The notes beneath the pieces are model-generated. The model was given only the letters and a program-made list of their open reading frames with translations, was not told where the DNA came from and made no database searches. Shown one piece after another: positions 8,427-18,005 of a DNA stretch of 21,135 bases (position 1 is its first letter; each line of letters starts with the position of its first letter). Source of the stretch: Priapulus caudatus (taxonomy: Eukaryota; Priapulida; Priapulimorpha; Priapulimorphida; Priapulidae); contig NW_014577346.1 of the NCBI RefSeq assembly GCF_000485595.1, positions 18,365 to 39,499 on the forward strand. Reading direction: 5' to 3'. A program made the translations under genes and the position numbers.

Positions 8427-9495
8427 GTAAACAGTATTATTGATTTCATTAACAAAATTAAGTTACTAACTTAGCATTTATAATGAAACAAATAAGTAAT
8501 GTAATGAGAAATCCAGAAATATTTAATAGATGTGACATATCCCAACAAGTATCCACAAAAAACCAACACATTTTTTATAACATATTAGCAGTCGTTCTTA
8601 AAAGTTTAATCAACACAGAATTTTTACATGTTCTGTGGAAAGTGCTCCATAACAATAACAGTGGGGAAACTCCCGAATTACTAGTTACACGTGCAACAGA
8701 ATTTCAGAATTACATGTAATATCCAAGCAATACTTATTAACATATACATTTTGTTACAGCTAGTGATGTCCCGATGATCGATTATAATCGAAAATCGATC
8801 GATTATAGTCTCAAATTCGATAATCGATTATGAAAACAAATAATTTTTTTTTTAATTACTAAATCGCAACATGGACATGTATTGGTAGCGAAGTAGAAGT
8901 GCATCAGTGTGTAGTCCAGAGGACACCTTCATGAATCACTGTTAACATAGGTCCTGTTTGATTGCAGAGCGGTACTAGTGTACTTATAGACATGGACAAA
9001 TTGGACAGTGTCTTTGTTTTGGTTTGACACTGTCCCACAGATGTTATCCGTAGATCAGATTCTACTCTCCGTATTGTTTGTTACATTATGTTGGAGAGGA
9101 TATTCCATTGGCAAGACATTAACTCGGCTACACAGCCTACACTGTTAGAACACAAACAACTTACTTACTATAATAAAGAACATGTCTTGATCATGTTTGT
9201 TTAAAACTTTTAATGTTTTAATAAAGGCATTTAAACCATTTCTTTTTAAATTGATTAAATACTGTATAGGAACAGACATTGATATACATACAGCAACCTT
9301 CACAGAGTTAATAGTACTACATGATCATAAAACATGATAATATTGAATGCTATGTATAATTGTATATACAAAGTAAGATTAAATTAAATCTATGCTATTA
9401 TTAACCGATTATCCGATTATAATCGATTATCGATCGGTTAAGGGAAACCGATATTCGATTATGAAATTCCAGCCGATTCCCATCACTAGTTACAG
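8427..9495 (+). other. Gene B intron carrying a hAT insertion
   Basis: GT at 8427 and AG at 9494-9495. Without the inserted hAT element (8761-9488) and one copy of its target duplication, the intron would be 333 bp and end in CATTTTGTTACAG, a good acceptor. The frames inside it are AT-rich and not convincing as coding sequence. Confidence 0.6.
8761..9488. mobile_element. hAT-type non-autonomous transposon with 8-bp target duplication
   Basis: The 728-bp element starts TAGTGATG and ends CATCACTA, an 8-bp perfect inverted repeat. Related CGATTATAATCGATTATCGAT-type sequence lies just inside both ends. It is flanked by identical 8-bp copies of GTTACAGC (8753-8760 and 9489-9496), the hallmark of hAT transposition. 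No transposase frame is inside, so it depends on an autonomous relative. A diverged right end of the same family lies at 117-208. Confidence 0.9.
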
Positions 9496-9732
9496 CTGAA
9501 AAACATGATAAACGCCTTGTTTGCCTCTCGCCAACGTGGCACAAAGTCGTTTGTGACAGTCAAAGCTGGTCAGAGTATTGGCTTTGGCTGGGAGGAGATT
9601 TACACAATGTTTGAACGCGAGGTTAAGCGCCGTGAATCAGAGCATGCCAGAATGGTACCAGGCTTGCAGCGCAGCTTCATCACTAGAGACGCCTGGACCA
9701 AACTGAATGTGAGGCCTGCTAAAATTATGCAG
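9496..9732 (+). CDS. Gene B exon downstream of the hAT insertion
   Basis: It begins CTG AAA AAC ATG right after the copied acceptor and ends at a donor CAG|GTACTA (9732/9733). The reading is open throughout: LKNMINALFASRQRGTKSF, then SIGFGWEEIYTMFEREVKRR, ARMVPGLQRSF and RDAWTKLNVRPAKIMQ. These match the order of motifs that follow the second catalytic Asp in recalled relatives. Reading past the donor gives a non-conserved tail and a stop, which supports splicing at 9732. No next exon was found in the following 1.2 kb. Confidence 0.6.
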
Positions 9733-10975
9733 GTACTATCTGGTGGTTACAGTTATTATTATAACCTGTTTAAAAAATTAAAGCCTTTTATTGTTACTTG
9801 GTCGCAAGGGTGATTACCGAGCATGACAACTACAAATTGTCCTGCAAGTGCTTAAAAGTTATCAAAATGCTTCTAGCTTTGTCAGCAGGTGGCGCAGTGG
9901 GAGTTAGAGGTGTTACAACGATTGCGCAATCAACCGGTCAGTTGGAAAGATACAGGAATCATGCATAGCCGATCGTATCGTCATAGCAATATAACCAAGT
10001 TAAAATGCCTTCGTAAAGTCTGCAGCGATCACTTCAGATAGGCTGACTATACTAGCACACTTTTAAGTAAGTGTAATATCTAAAATAGCTTATAAACATT
10101 AGTTATTATCTCATTTTGACTATGAGGTTTGCAGTAGTTTTCTTGCGTATTCCATGCAGTCTAGATTATAAAAACAACTGTTAGTGTTATCATTGACAGC
10201 ATTTATCGCTACATAGCAGTATAATTATAATAGGACAATGCCAGTGGCAACGTTCAGCTGGTAATTGGTAAATAATCGAGACCAGGTGTCCTGGTACCAG
10301 GTACTTGGCTATATTAATCACCGGCATTCATTCTACATGTTTTATTATTGTTATATTGAGATTAGCTTCTCCGAGTGCTATAGCCTCTTCGCCACAACCG
10401 CATTTTTTTAATAATATATTTTCATTAACGTTTTCAAATATGTCTTATTTTTAGACGAAAGAAAGAGACTCAAGTTGACGCTGAATGTGCATGTAAACCA
10501 CGCCGTCAATGCTTAAAGAAAAATCCCACTTAAGCAGAGGACAGTTGTTAGGGATGACGTATCGTATCTCAGAGGATTTCATGTAGAGAAGCGTCATTGT
10601 CTAAAGCCAAGACATTTAAAATATTAAAAAGATGGACCTGCCTTCATCAGAAGCATTTCTACTCGGCGGATAATTGTTAACGTGATTGCTTAATGATTGT
10701 CCAACTTTAGGCAAGCTATTGTCAGCAGTAATGCCTTCAGATGTCTGTAGTAATGGCTGCATTTTAGAAATAAAGATATATACATAATTGTATTGCCACT
10801 GAGTCTTTGTAGCTTTAATAATCTCAATAAACAGATTACATAACTTCTGACCACACACAAAAGAACAACAGCCTTCTTCACTATGCCAACACTAATATCA
10901 TCAGCTAATCTCAACAAAACATATTACACAACCCTCAGCACACACAAAAAATAAAACACCCGACTTCATATATGC
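9733..10975. other. No recognisable gene
   Basis: AT-rich sequence following the last gene B exon. An acceptor-like CTTATTTTTAG (ending about 10454) precedes a 25-codon Cys/Arg-rich reading (VDAECACKPRRQCLKK) that stops at about 10530. It cannot be tied to gene B. A tRNA-like A-box word (TGGCGCAGTGGG, about 9891) has no matching B box. Confidence 0.4.
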
Positions 10976-12038
10976 GACGCCAATCACACACGGTACGCAT
11001 GTACGCACCCGCAGCGTACACAGGCCACGCATCGCACACACTTGTACTGTTGCGCACATGTACGGTGCACAGCCCACGTCACGGCACGCCCACCCATACA
11101 CGTGGGACGTGCACACGCACGCACGCACGCATGCCCACACCGTGTACCTGCCACGCCACGCACACACGGCACGCATGCCACGTACAATGTTGACCACACG
11201 CACACGCACGCACACACTGTGCACGTTTACACGCGACGCCACACCACGCACGCATGCACGCATCTGTACCGTTACACACGCCACGCGACGCACATACGTG
11301 TACGTGCAACCAAGTGGCCGACGCAGTTACGTGGCGACGCGACGACGTTGAACAATGTTGCGATGCGGTGAGCAGTTACGTCGGGACGCGATCCAGTCGC
11401 GGGCCATGTGGGCGACGGGTTGCACGCCAGATTACGTGGCGACGCGTCAGTACCGTGGGCGACGCGGACCCAGTCGCGGCCATGTGGCGACGCCGTGTAA
11501 CGCAATTACGTGGCGACGTAGTTACGTGGCGGACGCCGACCACGTCGCGGCCATGTGGCGACGCCGGGACGCAGTTACGTGGCACGTAGTACGGTGCGAC
11601 GCGGACCACGTCGCCAGCCATGTGGCGACGCGGTGACGCAGTACGTGGCGACACGACACGTCGCGCCAATGTTGCACGCAGTGAACGCCAGTGTACGTGC
11701 GACCGTACCTCAGTTACGTGGCCGACGCGACACGATCTCGCGGAGAATGTGAGTTGCACAATCCCCGGCGAACCCCGCAACGAGAGCAGCTGGCCTATTG
11801 TTTTTATATCGTCTGTAAACCAGGCTTCATTTTTAAGGGCGCATTCGCGGCTCGCCGCTCCACCGCGACCCGAAATTGGTGCCATGCGTGCGCCGCATCA
11901 TCGGCCTCCTCATAAAAGTGCTGTTGAACATCGCGCACAAAAGTATGTATACTATGTTGAAATAGTTGCCCATAGAGTTCTCAATGTAGGCGGGGTACAA
12001 AAAGGTTAGCAAACACACAACAATATTGTGGTGTGTGT
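10976..12038. repeat. Composite repeat, copy 1: CACG tract, CpG-rich satellite and tail
   Basis: Three parts in order. 10976-11315 is rich in ACGC, CACG and GTAC words. 11316-11748 consists of variants of the 16-mer GTTACGTGGCGACGCA and a longer unit containing ACCACGTCGCGGCCATGTGG. 11751-12038 is a unique tail starting GAGTTGCA. The same three parts recur in the same order and orientation at 20398-21135. Compared with that copy this one has many one-base gains and losses. The tail ends in a palindrome, CACACAACAATATTGTG (about 12014-12030), flanked by GTGTGTG. Confidence 0.85.
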
Positions 12039-12245
12039 AAAGTAACTAACGTATGGTTTAGGCTAGAGGTACATGGTCTGGTTACTACCTCTGGTTTATA
12101 TATATATATAAATAAACACTAACAACAGCAATCAAATACAGCGTACCTATAGGGTAGCACAAGTTAGCCTGCTCGTTTTTCTACTATACGTGGCGGGAGA
12201 AGTGGTTTTCTGCCGACGTGAAACGTACGTAGGGCTGCGAGGGGC

Positions 12246-12276
12246 CTACATACGTGGTACTCACCCACGTATGTAG
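12246..12276. repeat. Perfect 12-bp hairpin
   Basis: CTACATACGTGG (12246-12257) and CCACGTATGTAG (12265-12276) pair perfectly around a 7-base loop, TACTCAC. It could be a structured RNA element or the relic of a transposon end. No flanking gene supports either. Confidence 0.7.
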
Positions 12277-12613
12277 TAATTTTGCTAGTTTGCTTTGATG
12301 GATTCTGACGATATTTGTGCGGAAATATGCTCAGGTTACATGGATTAGAAGCTCTAAGCGATGGCAAATCAAGAAATAAATAAAACAAGTTATATTTTTA
12401 CATACGATCAACTCTTTCATTACATTATTGTGTGCTAGTGTTGGTGATGTTGGATCGAAAAGAATGTATCTGACGAAGCCATGAATGAATGAGTCGCTGA
12501 AGATGAATCATAATCAGTTAGATCTGACCATGACATCCCAATTTCGTTATGTGATTTATTCTAGGACTGCAGGATTGGTCATGATTTGTTATCCATTTTT
12601 TTTCCAAAATTTT

Positions 12614-12763
12614 CACACCCCAAGAGGCATCGTGGAGAGCCTCAAGGAGCTCTCCATATCATCCTTTTAAAGGCTGTAGATTTTTAGTGTGAGCTCTCCA
12701 TCATGCCTCTAAGGGTGTGATTTGTTTAGTGAAGCCTCTCCATCATGGCCATCTTAAGGGTGT
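12614..12763. repeat. Inverted plus direct repeat cluster with AAGGGTGTGATTT ends
   Basis: The arm at 12614-12640 (CACACCCC-AGAGGCAT-GGAGAGC) pairs with 12693-12719 at about 23 of 27 positions. A third copy in the same orientation as the second lies at about 12735-12763 (CTCTCCATCATGGCC, then AAGGGTGTGATTT). The left arm also folds on itself (GGAGAGC with GCTCTCC). Confidence 0.65.
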
Positions 12764-13074
12764 GATTTGGAAGCGTGAAAAAACCCCCTATGGTGTCCTA
12801 GGGGAGTCATTAGTAGTCCTCCTGTACTTTTCAAATCTGAAAGCCTGTGTAAACGATACTCTCTTAGCGGTATGTCTGAGTGAAACCACGTCTGACGTTC
12901 AAAGCTATAACTACATAATAAGAAGAGGTATCGATACACAGTAAAGTGTGATGACAAGTTGGATGTTCAGCGCTAGTGCTGATGTAATTTTGATTGGATT
13001 TCACTTAATCAATCATAGATAAATACGAGTATGAAAATGTTGAATTTCTTGTGTTTTTAGCCTGTCATACTCCT

Positions 13075-13096
13075 CTTCTATTATCTACTCCTGATG
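13075..13096. repeat. Fragment related to the hairpin at 7634
   Basis: CTTCTATTATCTACTCCTGATG closely matches the right half of the 7634-7679 palindrome (TCTCTATTATCCACTCCTGATG) in both sequence and orientation. The left arm is missing. Confidence 0.5.
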
Positions 13097-13265
13097 ATAT
13101 GACGTTTATATTGTTAATAGTATAAGAATAGGCCAATCACTTTGTAATGAAGATAAACATTTATAGTTATTATGGCATTTTAAATAAGTATGGTTCACTG
13201 ATTATTAGGACGGACTTAAGTACATGTTATATAAGAATCTGCCATGTTGTTTTACGGTTTTATAG

Positions 13266-14076
13266 GTCAAATGACGATGATGTTGACAATGCCGAAGCCG
13301 AAGGTACTGATTACGACGATGATGTCGAAGATGAAGATTATGACCCAAGAAGAGATGGCCAAAACAATAATGATGATGACACTAATGAATCTAGTGGCAA
13401 TGACGATCAGGAGGCCGGGGGACCTGATGGTGTTCGTCCAACAGCCCGTCTTCATAAGCGAACAGGTGCGGTTCTGACTCAAAAACGCAGTCGCAACCCA
13501 GACACGTGGATATGCAATAAGCGTAAGAGACTTCGGCAGTCTGGGAAGCAGTACAAAGATAGTCGTGGCAATGAACATGATGCAAGATCCATGAAAACAA
13601 AGAAAGACTGTTCCAAGTGTACTTTCAAATGTAGCTTGAATATCAGAGAAAATGACAGGGCTGCTATCTTTAAGGAATTCTGGACCATGAATGATGATGA
13701 AAAGTTCCATTTTTATGCTAAAACAACCATAAAACAAGTAGCCAAGAGGGTTGGTAATGCACCCACTCGTAGACGCAACAGTATCAGTTACTACATTCCC
13801 TGTCATGGTGAAAATGTCCGTGTCTGTAAAGTTTTCTACTTGACTACTTTGGACATAAGCCACAAACACGTATCACACATCGAAACAAGCCACGGGTGGT
13901 ACACCAGTGCACCTTCGTTGGGGCGAGAGTGCGAATAACGTTATTTCACAAGTTAGGAAGGACGGAATACGTGACCACATTAAGTCTATTCCTTGCATTG
14001 AATCTCATTACTGCAGATCAACCACTAACAAGGAATATCTAGCACCGGGACTTTCCATTACTGGTCTTTATGAAAA
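13266..14076 (+). pseudogene. Gene C: exon of a third transposase-like family, one frameshift
   Basis: The exon lies between an acceptor (TTTTATAG, ending 13265) and a donor GAAAA|GTATGT (14076/14077). The first part is strongly acidic (NDDDVDNAEAEGTDYDDDVE). A basic segment follows (TWICNKRKRLRQSGKQYKDS), then a Cys cluster (KKDCSKCTFKCS), FKEFWTMNDDEKFHFYAKT, and SISYYIPCHGENVRVCKVFY. After one frame change at about 13885-13930 the reading resumes as KDGIRDHIKSIPCIESHYCR, then a YLAPGLSITGLYEKY segment. This order matches an unnamed family common in insects, cnidarians and molluscs that I recognise from memory and take to be transposon-derived. The later exons are not found downstream, so only this part is present. 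Going from the first frame to the second needs one extra base or two missing ones. Confidence 0.6.
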
Positions 14077-14081
14077 GTATG

Positions 14082-14771
14082 TTATCTGTAGCGGACCGTG
14101 AGGTTTGCCAGGGGTTGTAGTGACCGTAGCATAGTTCTTGAGAGCAGTAAATGAGAATGACGAGTGTTCTGGTTGTTACTTAATTTATTTCCCTTGTGAT
14201 ATACTCGATCAGTGAGGTTGTGAGCTCCAGTGACCAGAGTTAAACTAATAGAAACAAAATCAAAACCGAGATTTACAATCACGAACGGAAAGACAAGTAT
14301 CGTTAATATGACAGAAATAGGTCAACGTTAAATAGGTAAATATTATAAGCATATTGATGCTGACGATGTGTTTAAAGCTAGTTTACGCCCTATAGGCCTG
14401 AGAGGTTATACATGTACGTTCCTATACAAATTATATATGACGTTATAAATTTACCATAAATTTCCACAACTAGCAGAAAATAGACTTCAAATCAATAAAG
14501 GGTAATCCCTCTAGATCACATAGATGTTACAATAACGCTCGATGGCGTGTAGATGACGAGATATTTAGATATTTAAAATTACAGTAGGCACGCAGGCCAT
14601 GCAACTTGATGTAAAATATACAGGGCTAATATAGCGTACAAACTTACAGAGAAATCGGGCTATACATTAGATTGTTGTGACAAACATACAGCGGGTATCA
14701 AAAATTGCCACTTACCACGTTGGGAGAGTAAGTTTTCCGAATAGAAATTGGTTAATTTAGTCTAAACTAAT
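14082..14771. other. No recognisable gene
   Basis: AT-rich sequence after the gene C donor. No continuation of gene C and no other protein-like frame was found on either strand. Confidence 0.4.
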
Positions 14772-15349
14772 GCTGGGTTTACACTATCGATTTTTGTCAG
14801 CAAATCGTACCGATTTCAAGTGCAACACAATCACCGTCCAACACAATGGGCTGAAATTCGATTGTGTTGGTGTCGGAGTCGGAGACAAGTCGACGAGTTG
14901 GAGAAATAGAACGCGTTCTATTTTGCTCGACTCGGATTCGTGAAATCGGCGAGTTGGATAAATCTAATTGGCTTAAAAACTTTCACGTGATACCTAGTCA
15001 AAATGGCGGCGCCCAACAACACGGACAAAACCATGGCATTTATAGATTTATTTGAGAAAAACGAATGTTTGTGGCGCGTTGATTCGATAGAGTACAAGAA
15101 TCGTGATAAGAAGAGGGTAGCGTGTGAGAAGAGAGAACTATAAAAGTTATTTATAGAGATCAGTGGGGGTCACCCTGGGGACGGCAAGACGGAGAAATTA
15201 ATCGGTACTTTGCTGGACAAAAAATCGAATAGTGTAACACAACGACCTCAACACCCAACTTCTATTTGGGTCAGTCGGGGGCCAAACGTGGAGCGCTGTG
15301 AAATCGGCACGATTTCAGCTGACACAAAATCGAATAGTGTAAACGCAGC
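14772..15349. mobile_element. Inverted-repeat element carrying a MADF-like frame
   Basis: The left end GCTGGGTTTACACTATCG, then a segment with GTCAGC and CCGATTTCA, matches the reverse complement of the right end (GCTGCGTTTACACTATTCG, GTCAGCTG, CCGATTTCA) over about 45-50 bp with small gaps. The element is 578 bp. Part of the end sequence (AAAATCGAATAGTGTAA) is repeated inside at about 15221-15237. No clear target duplication is seen (TAAT before, TTAG after). The MADF-type frame inside would suit a derivative of a PIF/Harbinger element, whose second gene encodes a Myb/MADF-like protein. That link is inference. Confidence 0.7.
15003..15143 (+). CDS. Short MADF-like (Myb/SANT-like) DNA-binding domain fragment
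   Basis: A 46-residue frame from ATG 15003 in strong context (CAAAATGG) to TAA 15141-15143. The core AFIDLFEKNECLWRVDSIEY followed by KNRDKKRVACEKRE has the shape of the first half of a MADF domain: F-I-x-L-[FY]-E, then C-L-W, then Y-x-N-R-D-[KR]-x-x-A. The domain normally needs about 80-90 residues, so this frame stops about halfway. Sequence after the stop (GGHPGDGK in one frame) does not clearly complete it. It lies wholly inside the inverted-repeat element at 14772-15349. Confidence 0.5.
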   Translation: MAAPNNTDKTMAFIDLFEKNECLWRVDSIEYKNRDKKRVACEKREL

Positions 15350-15728
15350 TTAGATAAAATGTTGAAAACTTGAACGAAGATGTCGATTGCTCCACTCCGC
15401 GGGCACTATGCGTCGGCTCCCTCTCTCGTTGGTAGCGGCTTACTGTGGGTTGTTCTACCTTATAGCTTTCGGAGTTTAGCGAGAGCGGTTTAGACAGTTT
15501 GAGTGTTAGGGAATTTGGTTAAATAGACAGGTTGTCCTACTTTATCTATACTATATTTAAATGCCCCGAAAGCAAGGCATTTAAAAACAGTCGTTTCACG
15601 ACCCTTTACACCGTCCAATAATGCTACAGTACAGTTGAATGGGTGGCCTCCGGCTCTGCCACAAACAACACGGCCGACGGAGAACAGCCAACAGTCACAT
15701 CGTGAGCCTGTCCAAACAGGCTTGAAAA
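15350..15728. other. No recognisable gene
   Basis: Mixed-composition sequence between the inverted-repeat element and the hypothetical frame at 15729. Short frames on both strands show no conserved motif. Confidence 0.35.
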
Positions 15729-16062
15729 ATGGAGTTAGCATATGCGTCCTTACATTACTCCATACTGTCAGGAATCGAGATGGACCCCCCCCCCACTTGC
15801 AAACTTCACCTATCAGCAGCTATTCAACCAGGGAGTTCCAATAATTGCCTCCATGGCCACCGAAGAAGGATCCCCGATTGATAAACTTGTCGAGGCCGAT
15901 GAAAAAATGAACCGTAACCAGAACGACAAAAAGTCGATTCCGATGAAGAACGCAAGCCAAAATAATAGCAAGTGCCCCACCTTTGCAGAATATAGGGACA
16001 TGGTCTCAACGGGCTTGCAAGATGCGCGCCACTGCTCAATTCTTGTGTTTCATAAGCATTAA
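15729..16062 (+). pseudogene. Hypothetical protein fragment, split at a C10 run
   Basis: ATG 15729 has a good context (AAAAATGGAG) and opens MELAYASLHYSILSGIEMD before a run of ten C at 15785-15794. In the given sequence this frame then runs out at TGA 15879-15881. One base fewer in the C run would join it to the frame that continues PLANFTYQQLFNQGVPIIAS and ends at 16062. That frame is Asn/Lys-rich (KLVEADEKMNRNQNDKK) and carries CPTFAEYRDMV. I do not recognise the family. Protein-like reading on both sides of a homopolymer points to one gene. Confidence 0.3.
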
Positions 16063-16429
16063 TCGTTTCTGTATGAAAGAATGTTACAATGTAGTAATAT
16101 GCGTGCGAATAGATAGAAAATTATAATTTACACTAGTAAGTTCACGTGTTTGTAATTTGGTCTTGCATCAGTAGAAAATGATGATAGCAAAGTCTAAGCG
16201 GGTATTATGCCTGCGAGGCTTTGAGGATGTTTGCGCGAAGTCTTTGTACAGGAGGCCGACGGCGCGCTTAATGGCTAGGTAGCACATGCAACCGGACACG
16301 GCTCTGCATCGCTCCGATGACAAAGACGGGACGATATGGGGGACACTGTGGCGCATGAGGGGACAAAATGGGCCGTCTGGAAATGATATGTCGCGATGTT
16401 CGTAATGAAAATACTAGAGCCTGTTGTGC

Positions 16430-16988
16430 GAAGAGAGAATTTCAAACGATCAAAGGATCACATATTACCCGTCTGGAGTGGTGATCGGTGTGTGTTCCAC
16501 AAACCGAACAGTACTATTATTCAACCCGGCGAGAAAGTGTTCTTCCAAACGACTCACGCCACAGGTTTATCTCTATTGTTGGCAATAAATACTGTCCCCT
16601 GGCCATTCTTCAATACAAAACGTGGATAATCTCCAACAGTCAGATTGAAGACGGTATGTGAAAACGCCTGAGAATATACAGCAGTTGGGTGTTATTACGA
16701 ATGGCTTAAAAAAGTTCACAGGGGAGGTAAGCCATGAAACTGATTCAGATAAACCAGAATATTTCAGGACAATACACAAAATGCCCAAGCGAGGTCAAAT
16801 ACCAGCGGATTACCATACACTAAAGTGATTGTTGCCTTGAGTGCTACAGTGCGGAATGAGCAGCAAGGATCGTAAAGCTTTTACCACACGAGGCCACTTT
16901 GTTGTTGGATGAGCTGACGACAGGAAACGTTGTTGAGCCGAAAGTACAGAAATGCAGTTCCAGTGGGGTTGGTGATTGGTTGGTCTAG
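16430..16988 (+). pseudogene. Fragmented coding-like tract, unrecognised
   Basis: Several adjoining segments read like protein but lie in different frames. These are WSGDRCVFHKPNSTIIQPGE (about 16470-16530), RFISIVGNKYCPLAILQYKT then WIISNSQIED (16563-16652), VKTPENIQQLGVITNGLKKF up to PADYHTLK (16658-16825), KVIVALSATVRNEQQGS (16822-16872) and LLPHEATLLLDELTTGN (16878-16985). A GTATGT donor-like site lies at about 16654. Together they suggest one degraded or mis-sequenced gene. No family was recognised, and none of the segments alone is proof of coding. Confidence 0.25.
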
Positions 16989-16999
16989 TGTGGACTGGC

Positions 17000-17683
17000 T
17001 AAGAGCCCGAGCTACGATCTTTACCAGGCTAAGGAGATGGGGAATACATAAAGGAGATGCTGCGAATTCATGGCCAGGTACAAGACTAAGGTGGTTTTAT
17101 TGCGGGCTTGAGTGATAATAATTCTTTGTCCGTGTTCAGAAAAGAAACCACTGGCAGATTTGTATACTGTTGTATTTACCAGTGTTTACGTTTAGCCCAT
17201 GACTGTTTCCAGTTTGTATCTACACGAGTCAATCACTGTTCATGCTGGTATGGTTCCAGAAGGCGACCCCTCGGCTCTTTTTAGTTCTCGTTAATTTTTT
17301 TCTTAGTTCCTCGTTTCCATTAACATGTGTGGAGAGCAGGCCACTGATGGCGCATGTGTTCCTATGTTGACTTAATTTCTTAGATCATTTCAAGTTTTTT
17401 CATGTTTTTAATAAAAAGATCCCAAGGTGGCTTTCAGGGAAATGTGTGCTTTATACATATTTTGTCATAGGTAGTTCAGATTGCATGTATTTTTACCTTT
17501 GTGGCTCGAAATGTCTCTTGATTTCAGAGGCCACAAAGGTATGATCTTGCAAATTGGGTATCCAGAATTCTGTGATAATACTAAATATAATGCTTTAAGT
17601 ATGCTTATACAGATCAATAGCGTGTCATCAATGGTCTATAAAACACTAATGCGAGATTAACTACAGAAATAATAATTTACCTC
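17000..17683. other. No supported gene
   Basis: T-rich sequence without a protein-like frame of useful length. The words GGCCACAAAGGTA (17530) and TACCTTTGTGGC (17495) form a short inverted repeat around about 20 bases. Confidence 0.35.
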
Positions 17684-18005
17684 ATGGGTCATTGGATTTG
17701 TTTAATCGCGTTGTCCTCAGAACCATCAGAAAGTGCCATAGACGCTAGTTTAATATGTCAGGTCGACGATATGGAAAACAAGCAACACATTAAACTGACA
17801 GACACGAACATTGTGAACTCTGTGTGTTGGAGAACTAATACAATTGGACAATATGCCCTGGTCTGTTTCCTTTGTGCATATTGTGCATTCCATACAAGAC
17901 ATTTTCCATGTGACCATATGAAAAAATCAATGTCAGCCTGGACGGAGACATTGTTTCTTTAAGTCAGCGCTTGCAGAGCTAGAAACTTGTGGAACTTGTC
18001 ATGAT
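17684..18005 (+). CDS. Possible exon ending in a Cys-rich segment, unrecognised
   Basis: A frame from ATG 17684 to 17962 gives MGHWICLIALSSEPSESAID, then a Cys-rich end (ALVCFLCAYCAFHTRHFPCD). An overlapping frame (about 17937-18005) gives RRHCFFKSALAELETCGTCH with a C-x2-C pair, cut off by the inverted-repeat element at 18006. The first frame could be real or chance. The second is interesting because a matching C-x2-C segment lies just beyond the element (18741-18841, FNTLCRECTSAGKG). I assign no function. Confidence 0.25.

Larger units (their letters stand above)
7746..9732 (+). pseudogene. Gene B: P-element/THAP9-like transposase, degraded
   Basis: Two exons (7746-8426 and 9496-9732) join in phase 0 to give ICPSHP then LKNMINALFASRQRGT, which reads smoothly. 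The protein resembles the Tnp_P_element RNase-H-like transposases related to THAP9. It has a SPTAYQALM...LQLP segment, a first acidic motif VLILDEVRV (Asp at 7976-7978), LWRDLTSS, DVIGPYF and a second acidic motif ACDGSAANP (Asp at 8282-8284). Breaks are frame changes near 8052-8060 (after THDVH, resuming as SLHDIY), near 8130 (SVLQF then LWRDLTSS) and near 8385-8408, plus TGA at 8366-8368 where DIEP-W-FTNPF would be expected. The N-terminal THAP domain and the last catalytic Glu are not found, so the gene is incomplete here. Family assignment is from recalled sequences. Confidence 0.6.
12040..13145. other. Non-coding region with fold-back sequences
   Basis: No gene seen. It contains an AT dinucleotide tract (about 12097-12112), a 12-bp hairpin (12246-12276), an inverted-repeat cluster (12614-12763) and a short relative of the hairpin at 7634 (13075-13096). 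The short frames lack conserved motifs. Confidence 0.4.

Noticed and set aside
8483-8719. 78-codon frame inside the gene B intron
   Set aside because: AT-rich, with no conserved motif, and it lies inside an intron defined by a good exon join on both sides.
9886-9965. tRNA-derived SINE
   Set aside because: An A-box-like TGGCGCAGTGGG is present, but no B box follows at the right distance and no A-rich tail or second copy was seen.
10901-11885. Several Cys/Arg/His-rich open frames on both strands
   Set aside because: They are translations of the CACG tract and CpG-rich satellite. All frames are open because the repeat units lack stops, and the products are low-complexity.
13267-13869. 200-codon minus-strand frame
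   Set aside because: It is the complement of the gene C exon. The plus strand has the family motifs and splice sites.
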